From assembly GCA_963513935.1 (NCBI GenBank), contig OY740768.1, positions 71,524,877 to 71,588,876 of the forward strand: a DNA stretch of 64,000 nt, given 5' to 3'. Shown piece after piece: positions 14,086 through 26,062 of the stretch. The notes below the pieces were generated by a model. It was not told the origin of the DNA. It did no database searches and saw only the letters and a list, made by a program, of their open reading frames with translations. Made by a program: the position numbers and the translations under genes. Numbering within the stretch: position 1 is the stretch's first letter; each line of letters starts with the position of its first letter. The DNA comes from Aphrophora alni. Its lineage: Eukaryota > Arthropoda > Insecta > Hemiptera > Aphrophoridae.

Positions 14086-16865
14086 AAGTTGATAGCGTTG
14101 TTATCTGTAGCAGCATCAAGCTACAAAATGAATCGTTAAAAAAATACTAAAAATGGAGAAGTTGGACTATGAGTTTGAGTGGCTTTTTAGGAAGGGTACA
14201 TACACACATCTGGGAAAATTGATAGAGATTTGAGATATTCCGTTAGAAAATTGACTACATTTATTTGGTTTATCACTGAGTTATTTTTATTTCACTGTTT
14301 CACTTGGGTTTCTGTTTAGAATGATGTTCTCCATATTGCGTACGTCTACAATTTTAGCTTTTACAATGGTTCGTTTAACCAAACCATGCGGGATTTCGAT
14401 ATTTTGTTTCGATGCTTTGGAAAATATTGTCCACTATTTCTTATTTTTAATTCATGATGTTGCAGAAATTAGATGGGCACAATGACAATTGCTACCTCTT
14501 CAATTGTTTGCGCGTTAAATCGTGTCACATGCTCACTAGATGGTGTTCGATCATCAGATATAACAATTCAATAGATGTCTAATGCATGAGATCAATCACA
14601 TTTTTGGACATTCGAATAAATTATTGTTACCTTGTAATATTTTTTGCAACGAATATACGACATGACTTCTGATTCCAGTAAAAAACTATAGATGTCTTAT
14701 CTGTTGATCTAACTGCTCTTGGTGTAGTGGAGACGATTGCGGTGCTCTACTTCATTTCGATTTAACTCATAAAATTCGTACTTTGACCGGCGAAAACACA
14801 GACAAATATCAACTGAAAGAAATGAATTGAATTGAATGCAACAGTCATAATAAAATTAACTCAGAATGTTTTGTGTGTGCTTTGTATAAACACATGCGCG
14901 TATTCGAATGCAACGTTGTGTCAAGATTTCAATCAACCTACCAACTTTTTTTTCTTCTATTTTTACGAGCCCAAACATACGCAGGCCGAATTTCTATATC
15001 CTATTAATATATTTGGAAGAAATGATATAGCCTGAATCATATGCACTGTCTTATTGAAGAAAATAAGATTAAGTCATCGGTAAAATCAGAGGGCCCATTT
15101 TATCTGAGATAATATTTAGAAAACAAGAGCCACAGGAAATTTAATTATTTTGAAATTTGAAGAATTAATGTGTGGAAGTCAAAAATATGAGACAAGGAAT
15201 TCTAAATAATCTAAAAAGGTAGAAATCTGTTTTCAAATGGTGATTGCAAATACAACGGCCTTTTTGTTTTTTCATTAGCACAAAACGTAGTTGTTCTAAA
15301 ATTAAAACTTTACTAAACTAAATTTCAATATTTTTTAATGTTTGAAAATTAAATTGGTGAGTGTTGTGAAATAAAAACAAAAAAATAGCCTCAAAACAAA
15401 ACAACTTGATAAAATGATGGAAATATTTCTCAACGTGTACTCTTGTCCTTTGATACATCGCATTGTTAAACAAAACATCTGGTCCCTTACGGGTAGGGGG
15501 TTGTGTGAAACATTTCTAACATTGATGCTAAGTTAAGTTAATGTCTAATTTAAGTTTACAAATTGTACACATGTGTCTACTTTTAAAATTTTGCCTTTAT
15601 TCATATATCACTGTAATTTATTAGAGTCCTTTCATATTAGAGGTTAGAAAATGTTTATATTTTAAACTACATAAGAGTATATTATCATGTCCAACGAATA
15701 GCTTGAATATGGTAATACCACATTATTTTAAACAAATAAATAACTCAAGAAAGACTTTATTTTATTGAAAAAGTGTATGATTTTACATTACAGCAAACAT
15801 TATACGGCAAGAATTGTTGTTGTTTAAATGCATACATCTGAGTCTGTACACAGTGTAATTAAATTATAAAATAAGTTTTTTACCAGTTAACCACTGATAT
15901 AAATAAATTAATAACGTGAAATATTACAGTGAAAGAAAACAATTGCATTTTTTAGCGTACATTTTATATTTATTTTATATTTTATTGTATGTAAATAATA
16001 TATAAGCGAAATCAGAGTTAAAAGAGAATTCTGAATTATTTATTTTTGTAGAAATTATTTGCCATTGTGAAACTTCAAATATGATTAAAATCTAATTTCA
16101 TCGTGATTTCGATATTACAAGATTGTAGTGTTTTGACAATACACTGCTATTCAGGAAAACATGTGTCTGAAAGCACATACTGCCAAAATGTATCGGTCTT
16201 AAATTATATTTCAGAAAACAATATGAGGAGGGAAATTATTTCATCAATTTCAATATTTGTTTTACTAAATAACACAACAACGGTCAAATTTATTAAAACG
16301 TTATAGACGTTTTAGTTTTTGTAAACTTATTCACAAACTAATAATACGATTCACTCAGTTTTATAATATCACGCAATCGGTTTCTTATTATCATAAATAA
16401 TGAATGTGTTATAGAAATTACATCATGTTATTTTTAGGTTCGTTGATTCCATTTAAGGACTGATTGGAGAGTCATTTATATATAAATTGTTCCATGGTAT
16501 TTTAACTTTCGAGGTGACTATCAGTAATGTATAAAAATTTACTTTTCTTTTTTTTAAATTAGTTCCTGCAATAATATTCAATATTGTTTAAGACATTGAA
16601 ATTGTGATTCGAAATGTTTCTTTTGTTAATTTTATAACCATTTGTTTTATTAATCCTAAAATATTTCAAACAATTTTTAAAACAAATTCAAAACCATTTT
16701 CGATTATTATTATAAATAAATAAAATATTTTAATTATTTAAACAGCTATAAATATTTTGTTTTGTTTTTTAAAGTAAAGTGTTATTTTTTATAACACAAA
16801 TACAAAATGTATTAGGTGTGTATTTACTTCTCTACTATAGGCCTATATTCAATTCGACCCCAATA
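14086..16865. other. AT-rich non-coding DNA
   Basis: The short ORFs here (67 aa or less) show no family resemblance and no splice context. Nothing supportable was found. Confidence 0.5.
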
Positions 16866-17037
16866 CAGTGTTATTCAAAAAGAAATAGACACATTTCTAT
16901 ATCAATAAAAATGAAACCACATAATTTATACCAGCCATGTTGGCATTATTGGGCAGGTAATAAACTATTTTTTTATAATAAACAACTGATTGTTGGAACA
17001 TTGTTGCAAGACAACTCTAGATTTTGTTTATTTAAAA

Positions 17038-18060
17038 ATGGGTAATTGTAGAGTTGATAAGGCGTTTTGGGTGCTTGCACTAGAGAAAACTGAATCAGTT
17101 ACTTTAGTGTAACACAGTTTTAGGACGTGCTTAAAAAACCCCCACCATATAGGCAGTCTATTTATGATTGGCATCCAGAAATTCAAAAATACAGGTTGTT
17201 TGTGCAAATCAAAAGGTGATGGAAGAAGATCGTGTGCAAATCAAAAGGTGCTGGAAGAAGATCGTGTGCAACAGGTTCGAGCTTCTATCTTGCGCAATCC
17301 AAAAAAGTCAACGTCCAGGTTAAGTGCAAACTTAATATACCAGAGGCTTGTTTGGAGGATTTTAATAAAACCTCTAAAGATGAAACCTTATAAACCTATT
17401 ACAAATATTACGTGTTGATGATACTTCTGTATTGACAATCAAACACGTTTTGAAAATCCATTCACGAATTGATTCATTGATCGACTAATATTTTGTGACA
17501 AATCAACGTTTCATATTAGTGGAAAGGTTATCAAACACTACGTGTGTATCTGGGGAACATAAAACCCTAGAATATTTGTTGAAAATGAGAGGGATTCTCC
17601 TAAGGTAAACGTCATTGTGCTGCATCAAAGCAAAAGAAATTTGGCCCTTTCTTCTTTCAAGAGGCTCATCCTACTTGGACATGCTGATTGAATCGGTTGC
17701 CTGTCAAATAGAAGAAGACAGTGATGACTACATATGTGTTCAAGATGGACCTCCTCCGTATTGGTACAATCATGTCAGAGATATGCAATTACAGGATCGC
17801 CGGATTGGTCGTGCAACTGACGAAACAATATGCCACTCATGTGTCTGCCACCTCGCAGTCTAGACTTGACCGTGGGGTTACGTTAAAGATCAAGTTTTTA
17901 TTCCCCCATTACCATTGAGCCTCTTGGAATTAAGGCAGCACATAACAAAAGCTATAGAGAGTGTTGACATCGATACCCTTAACACAGTCTGGTCAAAACT
18001 TGATTGATGTCTGCCGTGTAACCCGTGGGGCTCATTTAGAACATTTATAACGTTGTACAA
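17038..18060 (+). pseudogene. Mariner-like transposase pseudogene (DUF4817 N-terminal HTH type)
   Basis: This is a cut-and-paste DNA transposase of the IS630/Tc1/mariner group, no longer functional. Reading in pieces: the start at 17038 gives MGNCRVDKAFWVLALEKTES and then a stop. After a frame change comes PPPYRQSIYDWHPEIQKYR, then CLCKSKGDGRR, then RNPKKSTSRLSANLIYQRLV with KPLKMKPYKP. These correspond to the helix-turn-helix DNA-binding region of the family. Further on, YLDMLIESVACQIEEDSDDY and QDGPPPYWYNHVRDM match the catalytic-core block containing the QDGAPPH-type aspartate. GRATDE, PPRSLDLT and RVTRGAHIEHL-like remnants follow. I count several frameshifts and in-frame stops. A 32-bp duplication lies inside the HTH region. 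The family assignment rests on remembered motif patterns. Confidence 0.85.
17201..17264 (+). repeat. 32-bp tandem duplication inside the mariner pseudogene
   Basis: Two adjacent copies (17201-17232 and 17233-17264) start TGTGCAAATCAAAAGGTG and differ at one base. The unit is not a multiple of three, so the duplication shifts the reading frame. Confidence 0.9.
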
Positions 18061-18170
18061 AAAACTTTGTAAAGTTCTATTTGTAATGCTACTATTTTCT
18101 TTTTCCGTTGATTAAAACCATTTTACTGAGTTAATTAAAAAGGTTCTATTTCTTTTTGAATAAACTTGTA

Positions 18171-21100
18171 ATTAAGCTCCATAAGGAGGCTACACATTAT
18201 TTTACAGTTATTACTAATATGCCCTTAATTCTGCTTCAACATATTTGAAGTATGTTCCATATTCCAATATAAAAATATTATCAGATATTACCAGGATAAT
18301 ATATCCACATTTAAGAATCTCATTTATCAAAATGTTCATGTTTTGAAGAATTTAGATAGATGGTTAAATTTAGATAAAAGCAGTTTCCACGAAGAAAAGC
18401 AGACGATACAAAGTGTATTCCCAATAACAAATTTAGTTGATCAAAATATAACTTTACCAAATTAATTTTTTAACTTAAAGTTTCCAACTTTAAAAAGTTT
18501 TCCCGATGATCAAATTACATTATTGAGAGTGTCTACATCTTCGTGATATTTTTTTATTATCATTTGTTTCAAAATTAAAATTAGTATAGAGACTCAAAGT
18601 TGTATACGTAACAAATATCAATTTTTTTTGGTCATAATAGGCTAGGATATTTGTAACCAAAAATGTGTTTTTTTCTAATATGTAATATTTATTTTTATAT
18701 ACTAGGCAAATTCATAAAATCCTTGCAAAAAATCAATAAGATGGAAACATTGATGAAACTTACTTACTGATATACTTAGATACTTTGGTTATGTATTTAT
18801 TCAATGAATACAAAATTATACAAATATACAAATAATATACATTTTAGTATTTAAATACTTAATGGGCTAGTTCCAAAGTCTTCTACTGCATTTTAGGCTT
18901 GCATTATTGATGTTTGTTTTATAAACAATAATAAAATCTTCAAATGTTAGACAATCTTGAAAATTCTAGATGGGTGAAACAATATAATATTGAGACGTCT
19001 CCCATCATGCCCATCATTAGACTGGTGAATCCACTGTCTGATTGTCAGCAACATACTTTTTTTACAATTTCTACAAATAGTTTTTGCTTTAATAGACATG
19101 TAGAGATGTTTATGTCATTTAGAATAATTACTTGAAATTCATTATTAAAATAAAATGTTTGATCAAAAATAATAGTTACAAATATTAATAAATTTTTCAT
19201 CTTTTCTTTATAGTGTATTCGCCTAATGTCCATCCTCATAACTGCAAACAGTTCATGATTGGGATATATAAATCGGCAATTAAATTAGTGCATTCTGCAT
19301 ATCAGTAGTTGTAGCCGTCATTTCAACTTATCAGTCGACATTGTTGGTGTGAAAAATTTATCGTTGTAGAATGGATAAATCTAGTATTAACTATTAATGT
19401 TGTATGTATTTAAAAAAAAATTGTTTTTCTTTTAAGTTATTGGCCAATATCTTGCGTCCATTAAAATTAAATTATTTCAGCAAAATATTATATAATCTTT
19501 AAGCAGTGTTTTAAACTGCCTAAACAACTGTTTAGTTTGAATTAATATTTTGGTTGTTATGGTAATTAAATTTGTATGTGATGTTAAAATAAGTTTAAAC
19601 ACGTTCTTAAATTTCAATACGATATTAATTTTCAATTCAAGTATGAAAGGTACTGTATGTAACAATAGTTTAACTAATTGTTATTATAATTCTTTTCAAA
19701 GAAGAAAGTAGCATTTTCTGATCCTTTGTTAACATATCTCCATACGTATTTTATTTGCTTAAACGGAGTAATAATTCTGTACGTGTGTATGACTTAAAAT
19801 TTCGGCACAGTATTGGAATGTTCATTATGCAATGTATTGTTATTGTGTAAAAACCAATTTATTAAAACCAGGTTTGCGAAATGAATTTTAAATGATGATA
19901 CCGTACGAAAAATAAATGTAGGCCCACATCTATTTTGTGTTTAAAAATTAAAATCCTCAAAATTTAAATGCAACACAATTTTATTTATACGTTTTTATTC
20001 ATTTTATTTTCAACTTGGAACAAGAAAATAAGTCAACATATCTCATTATAATAATAAATAAAAGGAAGATATTAGTTAAATTAACCAAGTAACTAAAACT
20101 AATTCATGTGAAAAAATCAAAAAAAAAAGAAAAAAAGATAGATAATTTTTCATTTTGAAATTTTTCAATAATCTTATAATAAATACTGTTTTCACTTATG
20201 TTTAACAATTATTAATCAGCTTACAAGATTTTAGCTGATTGGGTGTTTTGCAATGTTTTAGCTGGGTGTTTGGTTATAATAATTTCTAAGGCCTATCATA
20301 ATTGTTGTTATTATTTATTTGCCACATTGTGATAAGTTGACAAATTACTTTGATAAACAGATTTATGTTTTATTATTAATATAAACACAAAACACTGTGT
20401 ATATACTGTATACAGAATAAACATTGTAGGTAGGTTACTTAGTTAAATTAATTACAATCATTTATTAATATGAAGCAGGTTTACAATACAAATCTTTGTT
20501 GTTTTAATTCAAACGGACATTTAGGTTAATAGGTTAAATCTAACAGCTTGGACCACAACATCATTAATTTCATTGTATAAGGGCATTTAAAATGTTTAAA
20601 ACAATTTTTATTATCATTACTATCAAAATGACTCTTTTTTAAAATAATATAACATTCTGACATAGATCAAAAAATTATTTATTGGGGAAAATAATAACAG
20701 TAATACAAAATTTAAACTTTTTTAGGGTGGCTTTTTAGGCAGTTACTCTAAATCAAAATGTAACAAAAACTTAATACAAATGGATTTAGTTCGTCATTAA
20801 TAGTAAAAACTCGACAATCTCGGACGTGGCGTAGCTTTATATTGTTATATTTTTACCTGTGTCAGACATTCTATTTTACCGCATGATTATATTTTGAGTC
20901 TATACGAACCTAAATACAAAAACACTTTCACTTCAATTTTATTAATTTCTTGTTTATATTATGTTTCGCTCAAGAAACACTAACACTTTGATTCGTAATA
21001 ATAATATTTTCGTTATTAGGAGTTGATGAATTTTATTAACAGCTCTACCTCTGGTCCTGTCTATACTATATTAAGGGAACAAATAACCACAACAATAATA

Positions 21101-23100
21101 ATTTAGTTTATTGTTATTATTGAAAAACGTGTTTTATTCGGGTTATAGCCGGAAAAACCAATAAAGATATACAACAAAAATTACAGGTTTTCCTACAGTT
21201 AATAATTCAACTTAACACTAAATTAATGTTTGGGAAGTTCTTTAAAAATAAAACGTACATTTTAGGGGGTTTTAATTAATTAAAGTTTGAATTTCAACAT
21301 CTCTAAAAAGTGGATATGCTTTTTGTAGCAAAAATTGAGATTTTACTTACAGATGACTGACGTTCTCCATTTCTACTCAGATAGATTTATTGCAAAAGAG
21401 AAATGCTCATCAGAATTTAACATCAGAACAAAACTGTATTCAGGTTTTACAATTTGTTTAATGCTTGCTCGAGTTGAAACAATGTAGGGAGGTAAAACCC
21501 TCTTCATTAAACTGTAATGTTGACTTCACATTTACATTTCATATCTAACATACCTTTATTGTTATTTGGTTGCGACTTATTTTAAAATTGCTACATGTTA
21601 AATAGTGTCCATTACTTCTGTGAACCTCAATAAATCTAAATGACCTAAACCCGCTCCACCATTTTGGTATATAATGAAAGGGAATATAAGTTTTAAAGTT
21701 TTTTCCTTAAGAAAGTATGAATATTATAGTTAACAAATAAAGTTTTATTTACAAATCATATGTTGAAAATATAATTATTGCAATTATGCCAAGAAATATT
21801 GTTAAAGAAAAGTAAACTTTTTTATATTTTATTTTACTGTAAAATTTATTTTAAAAATTCATTTATTTACTTATTCTATTGCATCCTCTCTAATATAAAA
21901 ACGTAACACTTGTTCCATGGTTATATTTAACTTCTTATTTCCTAAAAACACCACAATAAATTTTATTGCATATTTGTATTTATAAACTCTTTAATAACAG
22001 AATGAAAACAAAGTGTAACTGAATTTTAAAACATAATCTGTTCTAAGATGTATACAAAAAGTTTAAAATATCTCTTCATATTATAATAAAAATGCTCCTT
22101 ACATCCTGATGTGGGCACTCTCATACATTAAACTATCATCTGTAACTTCACCCTACTTTTAGATCAGCCATATTTTCATTCTGAATTTGTATCAATTAGA
22201 TTTTTTGTAAATTTATCAAAATGCCAAGTTTATTTCAAAAAATATTCCCCTATGATAATTTATTGCCGCATATTTTACATAGTTTTAAATATAAGAGATT
22301 ACAAATGTAAGCATAAGATTCAAGCAAAATACAAAATTATAAATTTGTATGAATTGCATTGTGTTTTTGAATTTATATTAATTATAATTCTCTCTTCCAC
22401 TTGTTGAATTGTTATTAAATAAAATAATTATATACAATTGTTTAAAAAATTGTTAAACAAAAACCAAAAACTTTAAAGAATATAAATATTAACATAGAGT
22501 TGCTTCCATAATTTCTTTTTGTTTCAGTAAAATTTACAATACTACGCCCTACCCTACACGCAACCACTGTTTCTAAGAAAAAAAAAACTTTTTGAGATAT
22601 TAATTTAATTTAGAGCCTGACAGTTGATACACATGTATTGTAATGTAGTAAGAGTGTATAAAACTGAAAGAGGCTGGTTCGAAACTTGATGAGTTTGAAA
22701 TGTTATAAACTATTATCTAGTGTTTAAAATAAATACATAATACATAATTTAAATAATATCTTGTTTTAGATTGTAAAGTTCTCAAAATAAAAAACAACAA
22801 CATAATACGTATTTCATGCTTTGATATTGAATAATGGATATTTAATACAGGACTATATTATGAACCAATAAAATTGGTGTGAGTCTGCATGTGTTATAAT
22901 TTTTAAAAAAAATTCATAAAATAGACTGGAAGTTTGTTGAGTAACCAAAACATTTCTAACAGTTACCAATTGAAATTTACCCAGTGTAATTACTTCAGAA
23001 GTACACTTCAGATTAATTAGCATATTGTAATAGACGGATATTTTATTAAACTCTAATTAATATAAATATCTGTATAATACAAATGTAATGTGAGATAATT
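18171..23100. other. AT-rich non-coding DNA
   Basis: There are no ORFs above 64 aa and no recognisable motif. The sequence is high in A+T and consistent with intron or intergenic DNA. Nothing further can be supported. Confidence 0.55.
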
Positions 23101-23123
23101 TCTTCTTTATATATATAATATTA

Positions 23124-23167
<44 letters not shown>

Positions 23168-23170
<3 letters not shown>

Positions 23171-23199
23171 GGGTGCAGGGGAAAAACCAACTGAGTCCA
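23168..23199 (-). repeat. Left 32-bp terminal inverted repeat
   Basis: Begins GAAGGGTGCAGGGG and ends ACTGAGTCCA. It is a perfect reverse complement of 25978-26009. Confidence 0.95.
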
Positions 23200-23386
23200 C
23201 ATTATAAAATTTTTCAGGAAAAGGAAAAAACAATTTCAATCGTTATTACTACACTATTTAATTACAACAAACATACTGTTATTGCTTACTTATGTTAGTA
23301 TGTAGGTTGTTATCAGCATCAAGTAGTACTTTTTTTGTTAAATTTTTCCTGATATGATAAATTTATTGATTTTTTCAACAATGACA

Positions 23387-23411
23387 TGGACTCAGTTGGT
23401 TTTTCCCCTGG
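23387..23411 (+). repeat. Subterminal copy of the TIR core motif (left side)
   Basis: Contains GGACTCAGTTGGTTTTTCCCC, a near-identical copy of the TIR core about 190 bp inside the left end. It is inverted relative to the left TIR. Probably a transposase-binding site; this is inference. Confidence 0.8.
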
Positions 23412-23798
23412 ATCAAAGGCCAATTAATTAAAATACGTGTTATTTGACATTAGTGGTAATTTAATGGAGAACATATAAAACAAACTGTCAATAGATACAA
23501 AAGTCAAACATTATTAAATAGTTGGCACGCAATAAAAAATAAAAGTTAGGCTAAAAAAGTTAAGTTAGGCCAATTAAATAAAATAAAAGTTGAAAGTTGA
23601 TTATTTGCTCAATAGTAGTAATATATTGCTCAAGATTAAATTTAAAATAATTCTTTAACAGATATAAACCTGCCTACATTCTACCTATAAAATTTATCAG
23701 ACACATCATTAAGTAGAACTATTAAGAAGAAAGTTCAAAAAGTAAAAAGAATTCTTAATTAATTAGGCGTATTGCCTTTTTAGTTCAGCTCACACTTT

Positions 23799-25664
23799 TC
23801 AGAAGTAGTCAACCTCGTCACCATCAGGAACTGACTGCACTGCATCTTCTGTTACAAGTAGTAACTTCTCGTAGAATTCTTTTGACCCCTCATCTTCACA
23901 GTATTTTACGAGTCCTCTTAGGTCGTTATATTTTTCTTTGGCCAAGGGAAGGGGAGCGTGGTACGAGTCCTCAGGTTCTGGGATTTCTCGCAGAGGTGGC
24001 AGATGTTTCTTCAATCTAGCTTTATTTCGGTTTTGCTTTTCTTGTTCTGTCATATAAGCTGAGGAAGAGAAGAATGCCCCGAAATAAGTTTCTCTGTGTT
24101 CAATTGTTTTACACTTTGATTTATTCATTCTGAGCTGCTTCAAGGGTCTTACAGCAAAGCCAAACTTCTGTTTGTAACTTTTTCCAGCAAAAAACTCTCC
24201 CCATTTCTTAAACATAACCTGATCACAGGAAACAACATCGAAGGGTGAAGGGTTTAACCTGGCATGCGCAATAACTGCTCTCCAGGCATCAGGTGTCTCA
24301 GCTCTGGCACATTTTGGAATCAATGCCATGTTCTTATCAGTCTCCATGAAAGAGTGGCCACGAACTGGGTAGGTTATGGTGATCATTTCAAACATTTTCA
24401 ATTGAGTTACTACATAGTGGAGGAATTGGATAACTGTGTGGTTTTTATTCTGGCCTCCACACGAATCTGCAAATATGTGAAGTACCGTGACATTCTTGTC
24501 CACAAAGTTGTTGAAACAATGAAACAGCATAGAGACAACATCATCTGATCCCTTTTTGGCGATTGTCTGATCGTATGTATACATTACTGATTTGCCAGAT
24601 GACAAAAAGTGGACATTGAAAATGTAAAAGGTCAATTGTCTTTTGAAATAAACTTCACTAGTTGTGATGTTTGGGGTAGGCAGATTTCTCCCAAAATCTA
24701 TGGCGATGGCTTCTACATTTGGGGTTTTTCTACTTTCTTTTTTGGCTTTTCGTTTTAATTTATAAAAACGTTCGGCTTTCTTGAGGTGCAATTCACGTTC
24801 AAATTCTAGTTTCTTTAGCTCCTGTCCACTTCCTTCGGAAGAACTAGCCTGTCTTTCAATTGCAACAATCTTGGCTTTGTGCTCATCGCACCAACAGCAC
24901 GTGTCGGTTCTAGGGTAACCAAAGCCTATATTAAAATTTGTCACAAATATTTGCCTAAACGATTCATATGATATTTCCATCCCCACATGTTGGTTAAGAA
25001 ATATGCCAAGAAGATCTTTAAGGTTGGTTTCTTCAGGTAAATAAACTTTATCTGAGTCATTTAAGCTGTAATGAGCTTTCCGTCCCTTAAGAGTTGCAAA
25101 AAAGTTCCTTACAGCTTTATGCAGTTGGTTATCCAATTTGTGGGGTCGGTTGAAATGTTTACCTCTTCCATCTGTAGGGGCATGGCCTGTTGTTCTAAGG
25201 GAAGTTTTGATGGTGTGAAGCCTGAATGGTTTTATGCCAAAAATAGCTTGAAATCCCTTAAAACATACCGGAACTTCTACAGCATTACCATCCCTAACAA
25301 CTCTGACTTTGTACGTGTAGGACGCTTCATTTACTCTTGCTTGGTCCTCGTTAACCCTAGGCCTACGCCGACTGACTGGATGAAGTGATATGAGCCCTGA
25401 AAGATAGCTATTCTGAGCATTATAACCTCCTTCTCTGCCAATGTTATTAAATTGATTTATTAAAATGTTTCGCTCATGCTGTGAAATGTTTTTAAAACAT
25501 TCGTACCTTTTGCAGTGGCAGTCCGGTCCAGTTTCTAAAGTAGAGTTTCTTAGAATCCGTGCTGTATCTATTAGTCTACCACTTATCTTTCGTTTCTTAG
25601 TTAGTTTTGTTTCACCACCACGCACATTTTCATCACTGGAATCACCACTAGACTTATCAGACAT
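23799..25664 (-). CDS. Putative transposase, 621 aa, DUF7869-like
   Basis: This is an intronless ORF inside the terminal inverted repeats and is therefore inferred to be the element's transposase. In order: an acidic/basic N-terminus (residues 1-30); a CHCKRYECF cysteine motif (49-56); a conserved-looking DGRGKHFNRPHKL segment (165-177); a CCWCDEH motif (256-262), possibly metal-binding; and a charged, probably coiled-coil stretch (about 263-315). An RNase H-like catalytic region follows, with AIDFGRNLP (D323), FADSCGGQNKN (D400) and RGHSFMETDKNMA (E441/D443). The D...GGQNKN...GHSFM pattern is what I associate with DUF7869 proteins, which are repetitive in arthropod genomes. That link is from memory. 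The catalytic role of D323, D400 and E441 or D443 is inference. The start at 25664 gives MSDKSSGDSSDENV, a plausible N-terminus. There are no stops or frameshifts. Confidence 0.8.
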   Translation of the reverse strand: MSDKSSGDSSDENVRGGETKLTKKRKISGRLIDTARILRNSTLETGPDCHCKRYECFKNISQHERNILINQFNNIGREGGYNAQNSYLSGLISLHPVSRRRPRVNEDQARVNEASYTYKVRVVRDGNAVEVPVCFKGFQAIFGIKPFRLHTIKTSLRTTGHAPTDGRGKHFNRPHKLDNQLHKAVRNFFATLKGRKAHYSLNDSDKVYLPEETNLKDLLGIFLNQHVGMEISYESFRQIFVTNFNIGFGYPRTDTCCWCDEHKAKIVAIERQASSSEGSGQELKKLEFERELHLKKAERFYKLKRKAKKESRKTPNVEAIAIDFGRNLPTPNITTSEVYFKRQLTFYIFNVHFLSSGKSVMYTYDQTIAKKGSDDVVSMLFHCFNNFVDKNVTVLHIFADSCGGQNKNHTVIQFLHYVVTQLKMFEMITITYPVRGHSFMETDKNMALIPKCARAETPDAWRAVIAHARLNPSPFDVVSCDQVMFKKWGEFFAGKSYKQKFGFAVRPLKQLRMNKSKCKTIEHRETYFGAFFSSSAYMTEQEKQNRNKARLKKHLPPLREIPEPEDSYHAPLPLAKEKYNDLRGLVKYCEDEGSKEFYEKLLLVTEDAVQSVPDGDEVDYF

Positions 25665-25799
25665 AGTTTCTAAACAAAAACCAAATTAAATAACACTAAA
25701 CAGTGTAAACATCGTTTAACCTCAAGTCAGAATGAACGCAAACAAACAATAGCAGCACAGCTGACAGACGACGCGACGCATGCGCAGCTGATGAGATTG

Positions 25800-25910
25800 T
25801 GGACTGAGTTGTTTGTTCCCTTGTACCAACTGGACTCAGTTGTTTATTCCCCTGCATGACGAAACAAAATGCTGTAATATTTCGTTACTGAGCTGTTTGT
25901 TCCCCTGTAC
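25800..25910 (+). repeat. Three subterminal copies of the TIR core motif (right side)
   Basis: Copies lie at 25800-25825, 25831-25856 and 25886-25910, with consensus near GGACTSAGTTGTTTRTTCCC, all in the same orientation as the right TIR. They sit between the transposase start and the right end, where they could serve both as transposase-binding sites and as the element's promoter region. An NRF1-like GCATGCGCA lies just upstream of them at about 25778. Confidence 0.8.
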
Positions 25911-25977
25911 ACTTCACAATGTGATTCGGTGGTTTCTAACCAATCAAATGCAATCTTAAACTGAAATTGGTACAAAT

Positions 25978-26009
25978 TGGACTGAGTTGGTTTTTCCCCT
26001 GCACCCTTC
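25978..26009 (+). repeat. Right 32-bp terminal inverted repeat
   Basis: Begins TGGACTGAGTTGG and ends CCCCTGCACCCTTC. It is a perfect match to the left end in inverted orientation. Confidence 0.95.
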
Positions 26010-26062
26010 ATATATCATAATATTATTAGATGAACAATGAGCACTGTGGTGAATTTTACAAT

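Larger units (their letters stand above)
16866..18168 (+). mobile_element. Degenerate mariner-type element (complete, inactive)
   Basis: Both ends are visible. TA at 16864-16865 is followed by CAGTG and then TTATTCAAAAAGAAATAG. At the right end the inverse of TTATTCAAAAAGAAATAG (18146-18163) is followed by ACTTG and TA (18169-18170). This gives 23-bp terminal inverted repeats, with an 18-bp perfect core, and a TA target duplication, which is diagnostic of the Tc1/mariner superfamily. The length of about 1.3 kb is typical of a full-length mariner. The enclosed transposase is broken by frameshifts and stops, so the element is dead. Confidence 0.9.
23125..26016 (-). mobile_element. Apparently intact autonomous DNA transposon (DUF7869-like transposase)
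   Basis: Perfect 32-bp inverted repeats (23168-23199 and 25978-26009) begin GAAGGGTGCAGGGG and enclose a single long minus-strand ORF. The inverted symmetry continues outward as GATATAT on both sides, with the left copy expanded into a (TA)n tract of about 40 bp. Beyond that lies ATAATATTAT on both sides (23115-23124 and 26017-26026). This 10-mer is a direct repeat and could be a target duplication, but it is also its own reverse complement, so it could equally be the outermost part of the inverted repeat. Further copies of the terminal motif lie just inside the ends. Perfect ends and an undamaged ORF suggest recent insertion. I cannot assign a named superfamily. Confidence 0.85.

Noticed and set aside
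17270..17285. GGTTCGA resembling a tRNA B box (also at about 22676 and 35055)
   Set aside because: No paired arms, A box or acceptor stem around any of them; one lies inside the mariner transposase.
24264..25689. Plus-strand ORFs of 94, 105 and 74 aa
   Set aside because: Antisense shadows of the 621-aa transposase ORF.
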